Part shown: positions 1 through 8,249 of the stretch, one piece after another
Layout of the letters: each line of letters begins with the position of its first letter
Numbering within the stretch: position 1 is the stretch's first letter
NCBI RefSeq assembly: GCF_003289645.1
Contig: NZ_QLYX01000009.1
Span: forward strand, 245,661 to 309,660
DNA from: Actinomadura craniellae
GTDB lineage: Bacteria > Actinomycetota > Actinomycetes > Streptosporangiales > Streptosporangiaceae
Direction of reading: 5' to 3'
Length of the DNA stretch: 64,000 nt
Position numbers and translations under genes: made by a program
The notes under the pieces: generated by a model
Told to the model about the DNA's origin: nothing
Seen by the model: only the letters and a program-made list of their open reading frames with translations
Database searches by the model: none

Positions 1-399
1 GCCGAAGTCGGTCTTGACGTCCGACAGCAGCAGCGAGCGGATCAGCGCCTCGGCCAGTTCGGGCTCGCGCATCAGCCCCCGGGTGGCGCGCATCAGCACC
101 TCGACGGCGCGCTGCGCCGGGGCTCCGGCGCGGGGCGGGCGGCGCTCGATGCTGCCTTCGAGGATGTCGAGTTCCTCGCTGACGACCGCGACGACCAGGT
201 CCATCTTGGAGGGGAAGTAGCGGTATAGGGTGCCCAGGGCGACCCCGGCGCGCTCGGCGACGGTGCGCATCTGCATCGCCTCCACACCGCCCCGGGAGGC
301 CAGTGCGGCGGCGGCCTGGACGATGCGCTTGCGGCGCTGGTGCTGGCTGCGGGAGCGCACCCCCTGCGGCGGTGGTGCCATCGACGGCTCTGCGGACAC
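1..399 (-). CDS. TetR-family regulator, KstR-like (C-terminus beyond window)
   Basis: About 133 N-terminal residues are visible. They hold a TetR helix-turn-helix with the run RTVAERAGVALGTLYRYFPS, which closely resembles KstR, the repressor of mycobacterial cholesterol genes. The start is taken as GTG at 399, just after GGGAGGGG; ATG at 381 is the alternative. The gene is transcribed away from the FadE28 operon, and a KstR-type palindrome lies in the shared intergenic region. That context supports a steroid-catabolism repressor that probably also controls itself. The ligand domain runs off the window, so KstR identity rests on the HTH, the neighbours and the operator. Confidence 0.8.
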   Translation of the reverse strand, partial: MSAEPSMAPPPQGVRSRSQHQRRKRIVQAAAALASRGGVEAMQMRTVAERAGVALGTLYRYFPSKMDLVVAVVSEELDILEGSIERRPPRAGAPAQRAVEVLMRATRGLMREPELAEALIRSLLLSDVKTDFG

Positions 400-580
400 G
401 TCCCCTCCCGTGCCGGCCGGGTGGCCGGTTCCTGTTCCCTAGCCTACCGGGCCGGCGAGAACGCGTTATCTCCTGAAGCCGCCTCGATCGTGTGCAAGAC
501 ATCACGTTCCAGTTAGTAGTCCCTGACAGAGGCGGTTGTTCCTGATCGCTCGCGCTGGCCCGCCTGCTCTGGACACTTAC

Positions 581-594
581 TAGAATCTGTTCTA
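581..594. promoter_or_regulatory. KstR-type operator
   Basis: The 14-mer TAGAATCTGTTCTA fits the published KstR consensus TnnAACnnGTTnnA at every fixed position except one (T for C in the left half). It lies about 54 bp before the FadE28 start and between it and the divergent TetR gene. It probably represses the side-chain operon until a steroid acyl-CoA ligand is present. Confidence 0.75.
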
Positions 595-647
595 TTTTTC
601 GCCGTGGAGGCGTGCGACGACGCAGCGAGCCTGACAGGAGCGGACGC

Positions 648-1769
648 GTGGACTTCGACCTCGACGAGACCCAGACCGACCTGCGGGAGCTCGCCGCCGG
701 GCTGCTCACCCGCGAGGCGACCACCGCGCGGCTGGAGGCACACGAGAAGAGCAACGCCCCCTACGACCAGGCGGCCTGGAAGGCGCTGGCCCAGGCGGGC
801 TTGCTCGGCGTCTGCCTGCCCGAGGAGGCCGGCGGGGCGGGGCTCGGCGCGGTGGAGCTCGCGGTGATCCTCCGCGAGATCGGCGTGCGTGCCGCCCCGC
901 TCCCGGCCTACCCCGCGCTGGCGCTCGCCGCGGCACCGATCGCCCGGCACGGCACCCCGGCCCAGCGCGCCCTGCTGGGCCCGCTGGCCGAGGGCGAGGC
1001 GATCATGACCGGGGCGTTCCGCGCGCCGGGCGCGGGCGACCCGGTCGCCGCCGCCCGGCCCGACGGGGACGGGCACGTGCTCGACGGGGTGCTGACCTTC
1101 GTGCCCTACGCCGCGGAGTCCGCGCTGGTCCTGGTGCCCGCCCGGGTGGCCGGCGCCGGGGTCGGGGTCTTCCTGGTGGAACCGTCCACGCTGGACCTGA
1201 CCCCGCACCTGGCCGCCACCGGCGAGCCGATGTACCGGATCGGGCTGGCGGGCGTCCGAGCCGGCCCGGACGCGCTGCTCGGCGGGACCGCCGACGGCGC
1301 CGCCTGGCGGACGCTGCGCCGGCACGCCGTGGCGGGGGCCGTCGCCACCGCCTCCGGGGTGATCGCCGGCGCGCTGGACCTGACCACCGAGTACGTCAAG
1401 ACCCGCGAGCAGTTCGGCCGGGCGCTGGCCCAGTTCCAGGCCGTGACGATGCAGATCAGCGACGCCTACATCGCCCGGCGGGCGCTCGACGTCGCGATGT
1501 GGGCGGGCGTCTGGCGGCTGGCCGTCTCCGCCGAAGACGACGTCGACGAGGTGCTCGCGATCGCCGGATACAACGCCTGCGACCCGGTGATCCGGGCGCT
1601 GTACACCTGCCAGCACCTGCACGGCGGGATCGGCCTCGACGTGACCTACCCGCTGCACCGCTACTTCGCCTGGGCCAAACACCTCGGCCACCTGCTCGGC
1701 GGCGCGCAGGCCCAACTCGACGCGGTCGGCGACCTGCTCGCCGGCGCGCCGGCGCCCCAGGAGGGCTGA
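648..1769 (+). CDS. fadE28: acyl-CoA dehydrogenase, FadE28/ChsE1-like subunit
   Basis: A 373-residue acyl-CoA dehydrogenase. It resembles mycobacterial FadE28, one half of the heterotetramer that desaturates the three-carbon steroid side chain left late in cholesterol breakdown. The family run YVKTREQFGRALAQFQAV is present, and the C-terminal stretch HLHGGIGLDVTYPLHRYF matches the FadE28 pattern. The start is GTG at 648, seven bases after AGGAG; an upstream ATG at 612 lacks a ribosome site. The stop overlaps the FadE29 start, so the two subunits are translationally coupled. Substrate is inferred from gene order. Confidence 0.85.
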   Translation: MDFDLDETQTDLRELAAGLLTREATTARLEAHEKSNAPYDQAAWKALAQAGLLGVCLPEEAGGAGLGAVELAVILREIGVRAAPLPAYPALALAAAPIARHGTPAQRALLGPLAEGEAIMTGAFRAPGAGDPVAAARPDGDGHVLDGVLTFVPYAAESALVLVPARVAGAGVGVFLVEPSTLDLTPHLAATGEPMYRIGLAGVRAGPDALLGGTADGAAWRTLRRHAVAGAVATASGVIAGALDLTTEYVKTREQFGRALAQFQAVTMQISDAYIARRALDVAMWAGVWRLAVSAEDDVDEVLAIAGYNACDPVIRALYTCQHLHGGIGLDVTYPLHRYFAWAKHLGHLLGGAQAQLDAVGDLLAGAPAPQEG

Positions 1770-2941
1770 TGTTCATCGACCTGACCGAGGAGCAGCGCAG
1801 GCTCCGCGCCGAACTGCGGGAGTACTTCGCCGGCTGCCTGACCGCCGAGCAGCGCGCCGCGATCGCGGCCGACCCGTTCGGCCCGCCCTACATCGAGCAC
1901 TGCCGGCGGCTGGGCCGCGACGGCATGCTGGGCGTGGCCCTGCCCAAGGAGTACGGCGGGCGCGGCTACGGCCCGGTGGAACAGCAGATCTTCGCCAACG
2001 AGATCGCCCGCGCCGAGGTGACCTACCCGCTCATCACGCTGAACTCGGTGGCGCCGACCATCCTGGAATACGGCTCCGAGGAGCAGAAGCGGTTCTTCCT
2101 GCCCCGGATCCTGGCCGGCGAGTGCCACTTCGCGATCGGCTACAGCGAGCCTGGGGCGGGCACCGACCTGGCCGCGCTGCGCACCACCGCCGTCCGGGAC
2201 GGCGACCACTACATCGTGAACGGGCAGAAGATCTTCACCTCGGGCGCGCACCACGCCGACTACGTCTGGATGGCGGTGCGCACCGACCCGGAGGCCAAGA
2301 AACACAAGGGCATCTCGATGCTCATCGTGGACTGCGCCGACCCCGGCTTCTCGTGGACCCCGATCATCACCATGGACGGCCAGCACCACACCAACTCCAC
2401 CTACTACCAGGACGTCCGCGTCCCGGTGGACATGCTGGTCGGCGAGGAGAACCGGGGCTGGGACCTGATCGTCAACCAGCTCAACCACGAGCGGGTCACG
2501 CTGGGCCCGGCGGGCAACATCGGGCACACCTACGACCGGTTCGCCCGCTGGGCGCGCACCGCGGCCGGCCCGGCCGGCCGGCCGCCGATCGAGGAGCCCG
2601 AGGTCCGCCGCGCGCTCGCCCAGGTCTACGCGTACCTGCGGGTCAACGAGCTGCTCAACTGGCAGGTGGCGGCCAACGCGGACCTGGGCTGGCTGGGCGC
2701 GGCGGACGCGTCCGCCACCAAGATCTACGGTTCGGAGCGCATGCAGGAGGTGGGCCGGATCGTGGGCGAGGCGGTCGCCCGGTACGGCGACCCGGCCGAC
2801 CCCTTCACCGCCGACTTCGTCCGGCGGCTCGACCGCGGCGCCAAGGGCGCGCTGGTGCTGACCTTCGGCGGCGGGGTCAACGAGGTCCAACGCGAACTGA
2901 TCGCGATGCTCGGCCTCGGCCTGCCGCGCGCCCCCCGGTGA
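1769..2941 (+). CDS. fadE29: acyl-CoA dehydrogenase, FadE29/ChsE2-like subunit
   Basis: A full-length 390-residue acyl-CoA dehydrogenase that strongly resembles mycobacterial FadE29 from end to end: MFIDLTEEQ at the N-terminus, FAIGYSEPGAGTDLAALRTT, VNGQKIFTSGAHHADY in the middle, and FGGGVNEVQRELIAMLGL near the end. It should pair with the preceding FadE28-like subunit to form the alpha2-beta2 enzyme that introduces the double bond into 3-oxo-4-pregnene-20-carboxyl-CoA. ATG overlaps the fadE28 stop. The next gene begins nine bases after the stop. Confidence 0.88.
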   Translation: MFIDLTEEQRRLRAELREYFAGCLTAEQRAAIAADPFGPPYIEHCRRLGRDGMLGVALPKEYGGRGYGPVEQQIFANEIARAEVTYPLITLNSVAPTILEYGSEEQKRFFLPRILAGECHFAIGYSEPGAGTDLAALRTTAVRDGDHYIVNGQKIFTSGAHHADYVWMAVRTDPEAKKHKGISMLIVDCADPGFSWTPIITMDGQHHTNSTYYQDVRVPVDMLVGEENRGWDLIVNQLNHERVTLGPAGNIGHTYDRFARWARTAAGPAGRPPIEEPEVRRALAQVYAYLRVNELLNWQVAANADLGWLGAADASATKIYGSERMQEVGRIVGEAVARYGDPADPFTADFVRRLDRGAKGALVLTFGGGVNEVQRELIAMLGLGLPRAPR

Positions 2942-2949
2942 GGAGCCCT

Positions 2950-4242
2950 GTGAACGACCTGGACGAACGGCTGACGAAGCTCGCGGCGCGGCTGGCCGGG
3001 GCGGGCGAGTCCCCGCCCGCGCCCTGCCCCGACCCGATCGGCCTCGCCGCGATCCGCACCTGGACGCAGGCGATCGGCGACACCACCCCGGAGTACCTCG
3101 ACCCGGTGGCGGGGGTCGCCCCGCCGGCGATGATCCAGGTCTGGTCGATGCCCGGGCAGGGCGTGGTGCACGGCCGCGGCGCCGCCGACGAACTGCTGCG
3201 GCTGCTGGACGAGGAGGGGTACACCGGCATCGTCGCCACCGACTGCGAGCAGTCCTACGACCGCCCGCTGCGGCACGGCGAGCACCTGAGCTCGGCCTCC
3301 CGGTTCGCCGGGATCGCCGGGCCCAAGCGGACGGCCCTGGGCGAGGGGTACTTCGTCACCTGGTACCAGACCTGGTACGACGAGACCGGCGAGCGTGTCG
3401 GGGAGATGCTGTTCCGGGTGCTGAAGTTCCGGCCCCGCCCGCCGGCGCCGCCCACCGGGCAGGTGCCGCATCCCGCGACCAGCCGGGACACCGAGTTCTT
3501 CTGGGCGGGCACGGCCGCGGGGGAGCTGCGGATCCAGCGCTGCGCCGGGTGCGGGGCGCTCCGGCACCCGCCCGGCCCGATGTGCCCGCGGTGCCACTCC
3601 ACCGAGCGGGGGTACACGGTGGCGTCCGGCCGGGGGAGCGTGCACAGCCACGTCGTGCACCACCACCCGCCGGTGCCGGGCCGCACCCCGCCCTACGTGG
3701 TCGCCCTGGTCGACCTGGACGAGGGGGTGCGGATGGTCGGGAACGTGGTCGGCTGCCCGCCGGAGGAGGTGACGGTCGGCCTGCCCGTCCGGGCGGTCTT
3801 CGAGCGGGTGGACGACGACCTCGTCCTGGCGCAGTGGACCCCGGTGGACGCCCTGGAACCGGAGCCGGCGGCGGAGGAACCCGTCCCGCCGGACGCGCTG
3901 GCCATCGAGCTCACCCCCACCTTCGTGATCGCGGCCGCGCTGGCCACCCGCGACTTCATGCCGGTGCACCACGACCCCGCGGCCGCCCGGGCGCAGGGCG
4001 GCAAGGACGTCTTCCTGAACATCCTGACCACCATGGGCCTGGTGCAGCGGTACGTCACCGGCCTGCTGCCGGGGGCGGCGATCGCGGGCATCTCGATCCG
4101 GCTGGGAGCCCCCGCCTACGCGGGGGACACGCTGACCCTCACCGGGCGGCGGACCGGCGAACACACGGTCGAGGTGCGCGGCGCGGTGTCCCTCGGCGAC
4201 CACGTGACCGCCACCGTGCGGCTGGCGGAGGGGAACCGATGA
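2950..4242 (+). CDS. fused ChsH2-ChsH1 steroid enoyl-CoA hydratase with DUF35 domain
   Basis: A 430-residue protein in three parts. Residues about 1-165 are the MaoC-like ChsH2 N-terminal domain. Residues about 175-300 are a DUF35 domain with a zinc finger (CAGCG...CPRC) and an OB fold. Residues about 310-430 are a hot-dog domain like ChsH1, with the hydratase-type run DFMPVHHDPAAARAQG. In M. tuberculosis ChsH1 and ChsH2 are separate proteins that hydrate the product of FadE28/29; here they share one chain. DUF35 normally docks the aldolase Ltp2, which follows with an ATGA overlap. GTG at 2950 follows AGGAG by four bases. Confidence 0.82.
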   Translation: MNDLDERLTKLAARLAGAGESPPAPCPDPIGLAAIRTWTQAIGDTTPEYLDPVAGVAPPAMIQVWSMPGQGVVHGRGAADELLRLLDEEGYTGIVATDCEQSYDRPLRHGEHLSSASRFAGIAGPKRTALGEGYFVTWYQTWYDETGERVGEMLFRVLKFRPRPPAPPTGQVPHPATSRDTEFFWAGTAAGELRIQRCAGCGALRHPPGPMCPRCHSTERGYTVASGRGSVHSHVVHHHPPVPGRTPPYVVALVDLDEGVRMVGNVVGCPPEEVTVGLPVRAVFERVDDDLVLAQWTPVDALEPEPAAEEPVPPDALAIELTPTFVIAAALATRDFMPVHHDPAAARAQGGKDVFLNILTTMGLVQRYVTGLLPGAAIAGISIRLGAPAYAGDTLTLTGRRTGEHTVEVRGAVSLGDHVTATVRLAEGNR

Positions 4243-5399
4243 CGCTCTCGGGCCGGACGGCGATCGCGGGGATCGGGGCGACGGAGTTCTCCAAGGACTC
4301 GGGCCGCTCGGAACTGCGGCTGGCCGCGGAGGCGTGCCTGGCGGCGATCCGGGACGCCGGGCTGGCCCCCGCCGACGTCGACGGGCTGGTCACCTTCACC
4401 CAGGACGCCAACGCCGAGATCGCGGTGCAGCGCGAGCTGGGCATCCCGGCGCTGCGGTTCTTCTCCCGGGTGGACTACGGCGGCGGCGCGGCGTGCGGCA
4501 CCGTGGCGCACGCCGCGATGGCGGTCGCCACCGGCCAGGCCGAGGTGGTGGTCTGCTACCGGGCGTTCAACGAGCGCTCCGGCCAGCGGTTCGGCCAGGC
4601 GGCCCCGGCCGGGCGCACCGGCTCCACGGGCCTGGAGTTCTCCTGGCACCTGCCCTACGGGTTCGCCACCCCCGCGGCCTGGGTGGCCATGCAGGCCCGC
4701 CGCTACATGCACGAGTACGGCGCCACCGGCGAGGACTTCGGCCGGGTGGCGGTGGCGATGCGCCGGCACGCGGCGACCAACCCGCGGGCCTGGTTCCACG
4801 GCCGGCCGATCACGCTGGAGGAGCACCAGGCGTCCCGGTGGATCGTCGATCCGCTGCGCCTGTTCGACTGCTGCCAGGAGTCCGACGGCGGGGTGGCGGT
4901 CGTGGTGACCTCGGTGGAACGGGCGCGCGACCTGCCGCACCCGCCCGCGGTGATCGCGGCGGCGGCCCAGGGCACCGGCCCCGACCAGATGATGATGTTC
5001 GGCTACTACACCGGCGACGTGGCGGCGCTGCCCGCGATGGGCGTGGTCGGCGACCGCCTCTGGCGGGACTCCGGGCTGGCGCCGGGCGACGTCCAGGCGG
5101 CGATTCTCTACGACCACTTCACGCCTTTTGTCATGATCCAACTGGAGGAACTAGGCTTCTGTGCCCGGGGTGAGGCGCGCGACTTCATCTCCGATGGAGG
5201 GATCGAGATCGATGGTCGGCTGCCGGTCAACCCGAACGGGGGTCAGCTGGGTGAGGCGTACATCCACGGCATGAACGGCATCGCCGAGGGCGTCCGCCAG
5301 ATCCGCGGCACCGCCGCCAACCAGGTGCCCGGCGTCGAGCACGTCCTGGTCACGGCGGGCACCGGGGTGCCCACCAGCGGTCTGATCCTCAGCGCCTGA
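4239..5399 (+). CDS. ltp2: Ltp2-like thiolase-fold steroid side-chain aldolase
   Basis: A 386-residue thiolase-fold protein of the lipid-transfer type that closely matches mycobacterial Ltp2. Shared runs include FSKDSGRSELRLAAEA, YRAFNERSGQRFGQ, LYDHFTPFVMIQLEELGF and GQLGEAYIHGMNGIAEGVRQ. Ltp2 works with the ChsH2 DUF35 domain in a retro-aldol cleavage that releases propionyl-CoA and leaves the 17-keto steroid. ATG overlaps the previous stop. It ends the igr-like operon; cyp125, found beside these genes in mycobacteria, is not in the window. A partial copy of its last 22 codons lies at 6772-6837. Confidence 0.88.
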   Translation: MTLSGRTAIAGIGATEFSKDSGRSELRLAAEACLAAIRDAGLAPADVDGLVTFTQDANAEIAVQRELGIPALRFFSRVDYGGGAACGTVAHAAMAVATGQAEVVVCYRAFNERSGQRFGQAAPAGRTGSTGLEFSWHLPYGFATPAAWVAMQARRYMHEYGATGEDFGRVAVAMRRHAATNPRAWFHGRPITLEEHQASRWIVDPLRLFDCCQESDGGVAVVVTSVERARDLPHPPAVIAAAAQGTGPDQMMMFGYYTGDVAALPAMGVVGDRLWRDSGLAPGDVQAAILYDHFTPFVMIQLEELGFCARGEARDFISDGGIEIDGRLPVNPNGGQLGEAYIHGMNGIAEGVRQIRGTAANQVPGVEHVLVTAGTGVPTSGLILSA

Positions 5400-5456
5400 G
5401 CCCGCTCTTCCGCCGCCTTCCCGGCACCTGCGGCGGGTTCGTCGGCGTCGTCGCGC

Positions 5457-5798
5457 TCACGAAGGGATGATCCCCGCCCGCCGCTGCTGCCGCACCCGCC
5501 GCCTCATGGCCACACCGGGGATGGCGACCGCGAGCAGGACCGGGATCGCGGCGGCGATCCCGACCCAGAGAACGATGGCGAGGTAACCGTAGGCGGCGTT
5601 CCTCGTGTCCGCGTCCGCCAGTGCGAGGAGGACGATGCTCACCACGAACGCGACCACCATGAGGACCGCGATGATGATCGCGAGCCCGAGGAGAACGCCG
5701 GCCCATCGCCGGTAGCCGGCGCTGACCGCCGGGGCCTGCGGTGGCGCGTACGCACCGGGCATCTGGGCTGGGTGAGGGACTGGCTGCTGGTCGTACAT
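5457..5798 (-). CDS. small two-span membrane protein
   Basis: A 113-residue protein with a Pro/Ala/Gln-rich N-terminus of about 25 residues and two hydrophobic segments (about 33-60 and 71-95), ending in a basic tail with RRRVRQQRR. This is the layout of the small DUF4190-like membrane proteins common in actinomycetes; I do not recognise a precise family. It converges on ltp2. No clear ribosome site precedes ATG 5798. Confidence 0.6.
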   Translation of the reverse strand: MYDQQPVPHPAQMPGAYAPPQAPAVSAGYRRWAGVLLGLAIIIAVLMVVAFVVSIVLLALADADTRNAAYGYLAIVLWVGIAAAIPVLLAVAIPGVAMRRRVRQQRRAGIIPS

Positions 5799-5897
5799 GG
5801 GCCCAGTTCTACTGTGTGCGGCCCCGGAACACCAACCTCACCGCTGACGGGCACGGGCGAGGCGGCCGTGCCCGCGATGCAGGACGTGACCGGCCGG

Positions 5898-6578
5898 TCA
5901 CTTCTTCCCGGAGTCCCACGAGGTGGCACCGAAGGTGCGCAGCAGGACGATTAGCGCAGCCCCGAGCCGCCAGTCCAGTTCCGGCGCGTGCAGATGCAGC
6001 TTGCTGCCTTTGGATCTGAACTCCAGCAGCAGCCGGCCGCGCGCGCGCCACCTGATGCGCCGGGGGGGACGCATGACACCAGCCTCATTGCCGGGGATGC
6101 TGTCGAAAATGGTGACCAGGAGGATCAGCACCTGCATGGGCAGCGACAGCCACCACAGGCACCACCAGACGATCCGGCCCTTGAAGCCCACCGCCTCGGG
6201 GCCGCCGGGCTGGGACACGGTCCAGCGGGTGCGCAGGCCCCTGCCGCGGAGCGCCTTCTCCCGCACGAGCGTGCCGATGAGTTCGCCGTGCGTACCGAAC
6301 ACCTGAAACACCGCGACACCGCCGGCGGCCGACTGGGTCACCAAGGTGGCCACCCGCTCCTTGCGGTACACGTCGGCCCACAGGACGAAGGAGCGCGCGC
6401 CGCTGCGGCGGGCCTCGAGGTACGCGGGTATGCCGCCCGGCGGCAGTTCGCGCTCCGCGTGCGCGACCACCCGGGTCGGTCCAGATCCGTCGGAGAAGTC
6501 GACCACGCCCATGATCTGCGCCGGGGCGCCGTCGCGGGTGCTCGCCTGGGAAAACCTCATGGCCATTACATTGCTCAC
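5898..6578 (-). CDS. uncharacterised protein with one membrane segment
   Basis: A 226-residue protein not assigned to a family. The first half is soluble and mixed in charge. A Trp-rich hydrophobic stretch (WWCLWWLSLPMQVLILLVTI) lies near residues 140-160, and a basic C-terminal part follows, so it is probably anchored in the membrane. GTG at 6578 is chosen because GGAGGAG lies eight bases upstream; the frame stays open further upstream, but that part has no coding character. The upstream region is AT-richer than average and suits a promoter. It lies between ltp2 and the copied ltp2 tail. Confidence 0.55.
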   Translation of the reverse strand: MSNVMAMRFSQASTRDGAPAQIMGVVDFSDGSGPTRVVAHAERELPPGGIPAYLEARRSGARSFVLWADVYRKERVATLVTQSAAGGVAVFQVFGTHGELIGTLVREKALRGRGLRTRWTVSQPGGPEAVGFKGRIVWWCLWWLSLPMQVLILLVTIFDSIPGNEAGVMRPPRRIRWRARGRLLLEFRSKGSKLHLHAPELDWRLGAALIVLLRTFGATSWDSGKK

Positions 6579-6720
6579 CCGACGCACTCCTCCATGCTTG
6601 CGCAGGTGTGGCTCCAGCCGCGCCCACTCAACATTTGTCAAACAACCCCGCCCATAAGCGGTGAAAACGATACACCGGTCGGCCCGTAACCCGCCTGTCG
6701 GACAGGCCCTGGAGGCCGTA

Positions 6721-6837
6721 ATGGCCGCGGATCCTCCCAGGGGGTTGGTCCCGCGTCTCGTAGTGGCCGACGTCGAACACGTCGCGGTCACCGCGGGCAC
6801 CGGCGTCCCCACCAGCGGCCTGATCCTCAGCGCCTGA
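6721..6837 (+). pseudogene. remnant carrying a copy of the ltp2 3' end
   Basis: Positions 6772-6837 match the last 22 codons of ltp2 (5334-5399) at 59 of 66 bases. They encode VEHVAVTAGTGVPTSGLILSA and the same stop. Five of the seven differences are silent, so this looks like an old paralogue tail under past selection rather than a fresh repeat. The frame is open from ATG 6721, but the part before 6770 does not resemble ltp2. It is best read as the only surviving end of an Ltp-family gene. Confidence 0.7.
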
Positions 6838-6896
6838 GGGGTCCGCGGGCTAGGCTCCTCCGGATGGTGGCCGTGGGAGCGGGGGCGGGGGCGGGA

Positions 6897-7445
6897 ATGA
6901 GCGGACCGCAGGAGATCGAGGTCAAGTACAGGGTTTTCGACCTCGACGACCTGGAGCGCGAGCTGGCGGCGCGCGGGGTGATCCTCTCCGAACCGGTCCA
7001 TCAGGACGACCAGGCTTTCGCGCAGGGCGGCTGGAGCTACGGGCAGAGCAAGGTCGGAGTGCCGTTCGCCCGGCTCCGGACGCAGGCGGGCCGGCACCTG
7101 TTCACCGTGAAGCGGCCGGTCGCCAACGAGATGGCGTGCATCGAGCACGAGAGCGAGGTCACCGACCGCGAGGAGATGCGGCGCGCGGTCGAGCTGATGG
7201 GCTTCTACCCGACCGTCCGGATCGTGAAGACCCGGCGGACGGCGCGGCTCGGCGAGCTGTTGCTGTGCCTCGACGAGGTCGAGCACGCGGGATCCTTCCT
7301 GGAGATCGAGAAGGTTCTCGGCCAGGGCGAGGACGGCGAACTCGTGCAGGCCGAGCTGGACGAGTTCGCCCGGTCATTGGGCGCGCGCCTGGAACGCACG
7401 ACCGAGACCTATGACTCGATCGTGCGCGCGGCCCTTCTTCAGTAG
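6897..7445 (+). CDS. CYTH-domain protein (class IV adenylate cyclase / triphosphatase fold)
   Basis: A 182-residue single-domain CYTH protein. The N-terminal signature EIEVKYR is the E-x-E-x-K motif that binds triphosphate and metal. Acidic and basic residues alternate along the barrel (RLRTQAG, FTVKRPV, EHESEVTD, FLEIEKV), as in CyaB and thiamine-triphosphatase relatives. The substrate cannot be told from sequence. ATG 6897 is preferred because the signature follows within ten residues; ATG 6864 would add an Ala/Gly stretch. It overlaps the end of the opposing EEP gene by seven bases. Confidence 0.78.
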   Translation: MSGPQEIEVKYRVFDLDDLERELAARGVILSEPVHQDDQAFAQGGWSYGQSKVGVPFARLRTQAGRHLFTVKRPVANEMACIEHESEVTDREEMRRAVELMGFYPTVRIVKTRRTARLGELLLCLDEVEHAGSFLEIEKVLGQGEDGELVQAELDEFARSLGARLERTTETYDSIVRAALLQ

Positions 7446-8245
7446 AGACGGAGTGTCTCGATCGGCTCACTGTCCTCGGTCGGCCGGGTGGTGTGCAGCA
7501 TGCTCAGGATGGTCGCATCGAGGGCCAGGCTCACGGCGGAGTGATCAGTGAGGCGCTCCTCGCGTACACCGTGCACGTAGGCCGACACCATGATTCGGTC
7601 GGCGAGCGTTGCATCGACATGGAAGTAGTCGTATCGGTAACCGTCGCCCGTTCTACCAACCCAGCTGTGCGGCTGATCATCCGGCGAGAGATGGAGATGA
7701 GCGTCGAGGAGTTCTCGCGCGCTGAGCCTCTCGAAGAACTCGTACTCGAAGGGCAGGAAGGTTCGATATCGGGGCCGGTGGTCACGATCGATCACGTTGT
7801 AGTCGCCACCCAGCACGAGGGCGCCCCTCGACTGCTCGGATATGCCGTCGAGCGCGGCGAGTAGTGAAGCGAGGAAGTCCCGCTTGCGCTTCGTCTTCTC
7901 CACGCTCCGGTCCCGGCTGGGCACGTACACCGCGATCGCCAGGATCCTCGGCTCGGTGTCCAGGACGGCAGCCGCCACGCGCCCGGGAACGGTGACGTCC
8001 ATGGTCAGCTCGGAGACCACCGACACCCTGCTCACCAGCGCGGCACCCCGATCACCGACGTCCGGTGTCTTGACGACGTGATAGCCGGCTCGGCGAAAGC
8101 GTTCGAGCAGGTATGACGTGCCGGCCCCGGCGCTGGTCTCGGTCAGCAGGAAGACCTGTTCGGGCCGCAGGGCAAGCCATGACAGGAGCCCTTCGGCTCG
8201 CTTGCGGCTGGCGGCGCCGAGGTTGACGGTCAGAAGGTCGAGCAC
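7439..8245 (-). CDS. endonuclease/exonuclease/phosphatase (EEP) superfamily protein
   Basis: A 268-residue EEP-fold hydrolase with the usual active-site elements in order: LLTVNLG at the N-terminus, the metal-binding Glu in LLTETS, GGDYNVID (the GDxN motif), YRYDYFHVD and the final LTDHSAV (the S/T-D-H motif). It should be a metal-dependent phosphodiesterase or phosphatase acting on nucleic acid, a nucleotide or a lipid phosphate; which one is unknown. It is the last gene of the minus-strand radical SAM operon and begins five bases after the kinase-like gene. No signal peptide is seen. Confidence 0.75.
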   Translation of the reverse strand: MLDLLTVNLGAASRKRAEGLLSWLALRPEQVFLLTETSAGAGTSYLLERFRRAGYHVVKTPDVGDRGAALVSRVSVVSELTMDVTVPGRVAAAVLDTEPRILAIAVYVPSRDRSVEKTKRKRDFLASLLAALDGISEQSRGALVLGGDYNVIDRDHRPRYRTFLPFEYEFFERLSARELLDAHLHLSPDDQPHSWVGRTGDGYRYDYFHVDATLADRIMVSAYVHGVREERLTDHSAVSLALDATILSMLHTTRPTEDSEPIETLRLY

Positions 8246-8249
8246 AGGG

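Noticed and set aside
5898..7286. A 462-codon minus-strand frame
   Set aside because: Codons above 6578 are antisense to the CYTH gene and have no family character; a ribosome site supports GTG 6578.
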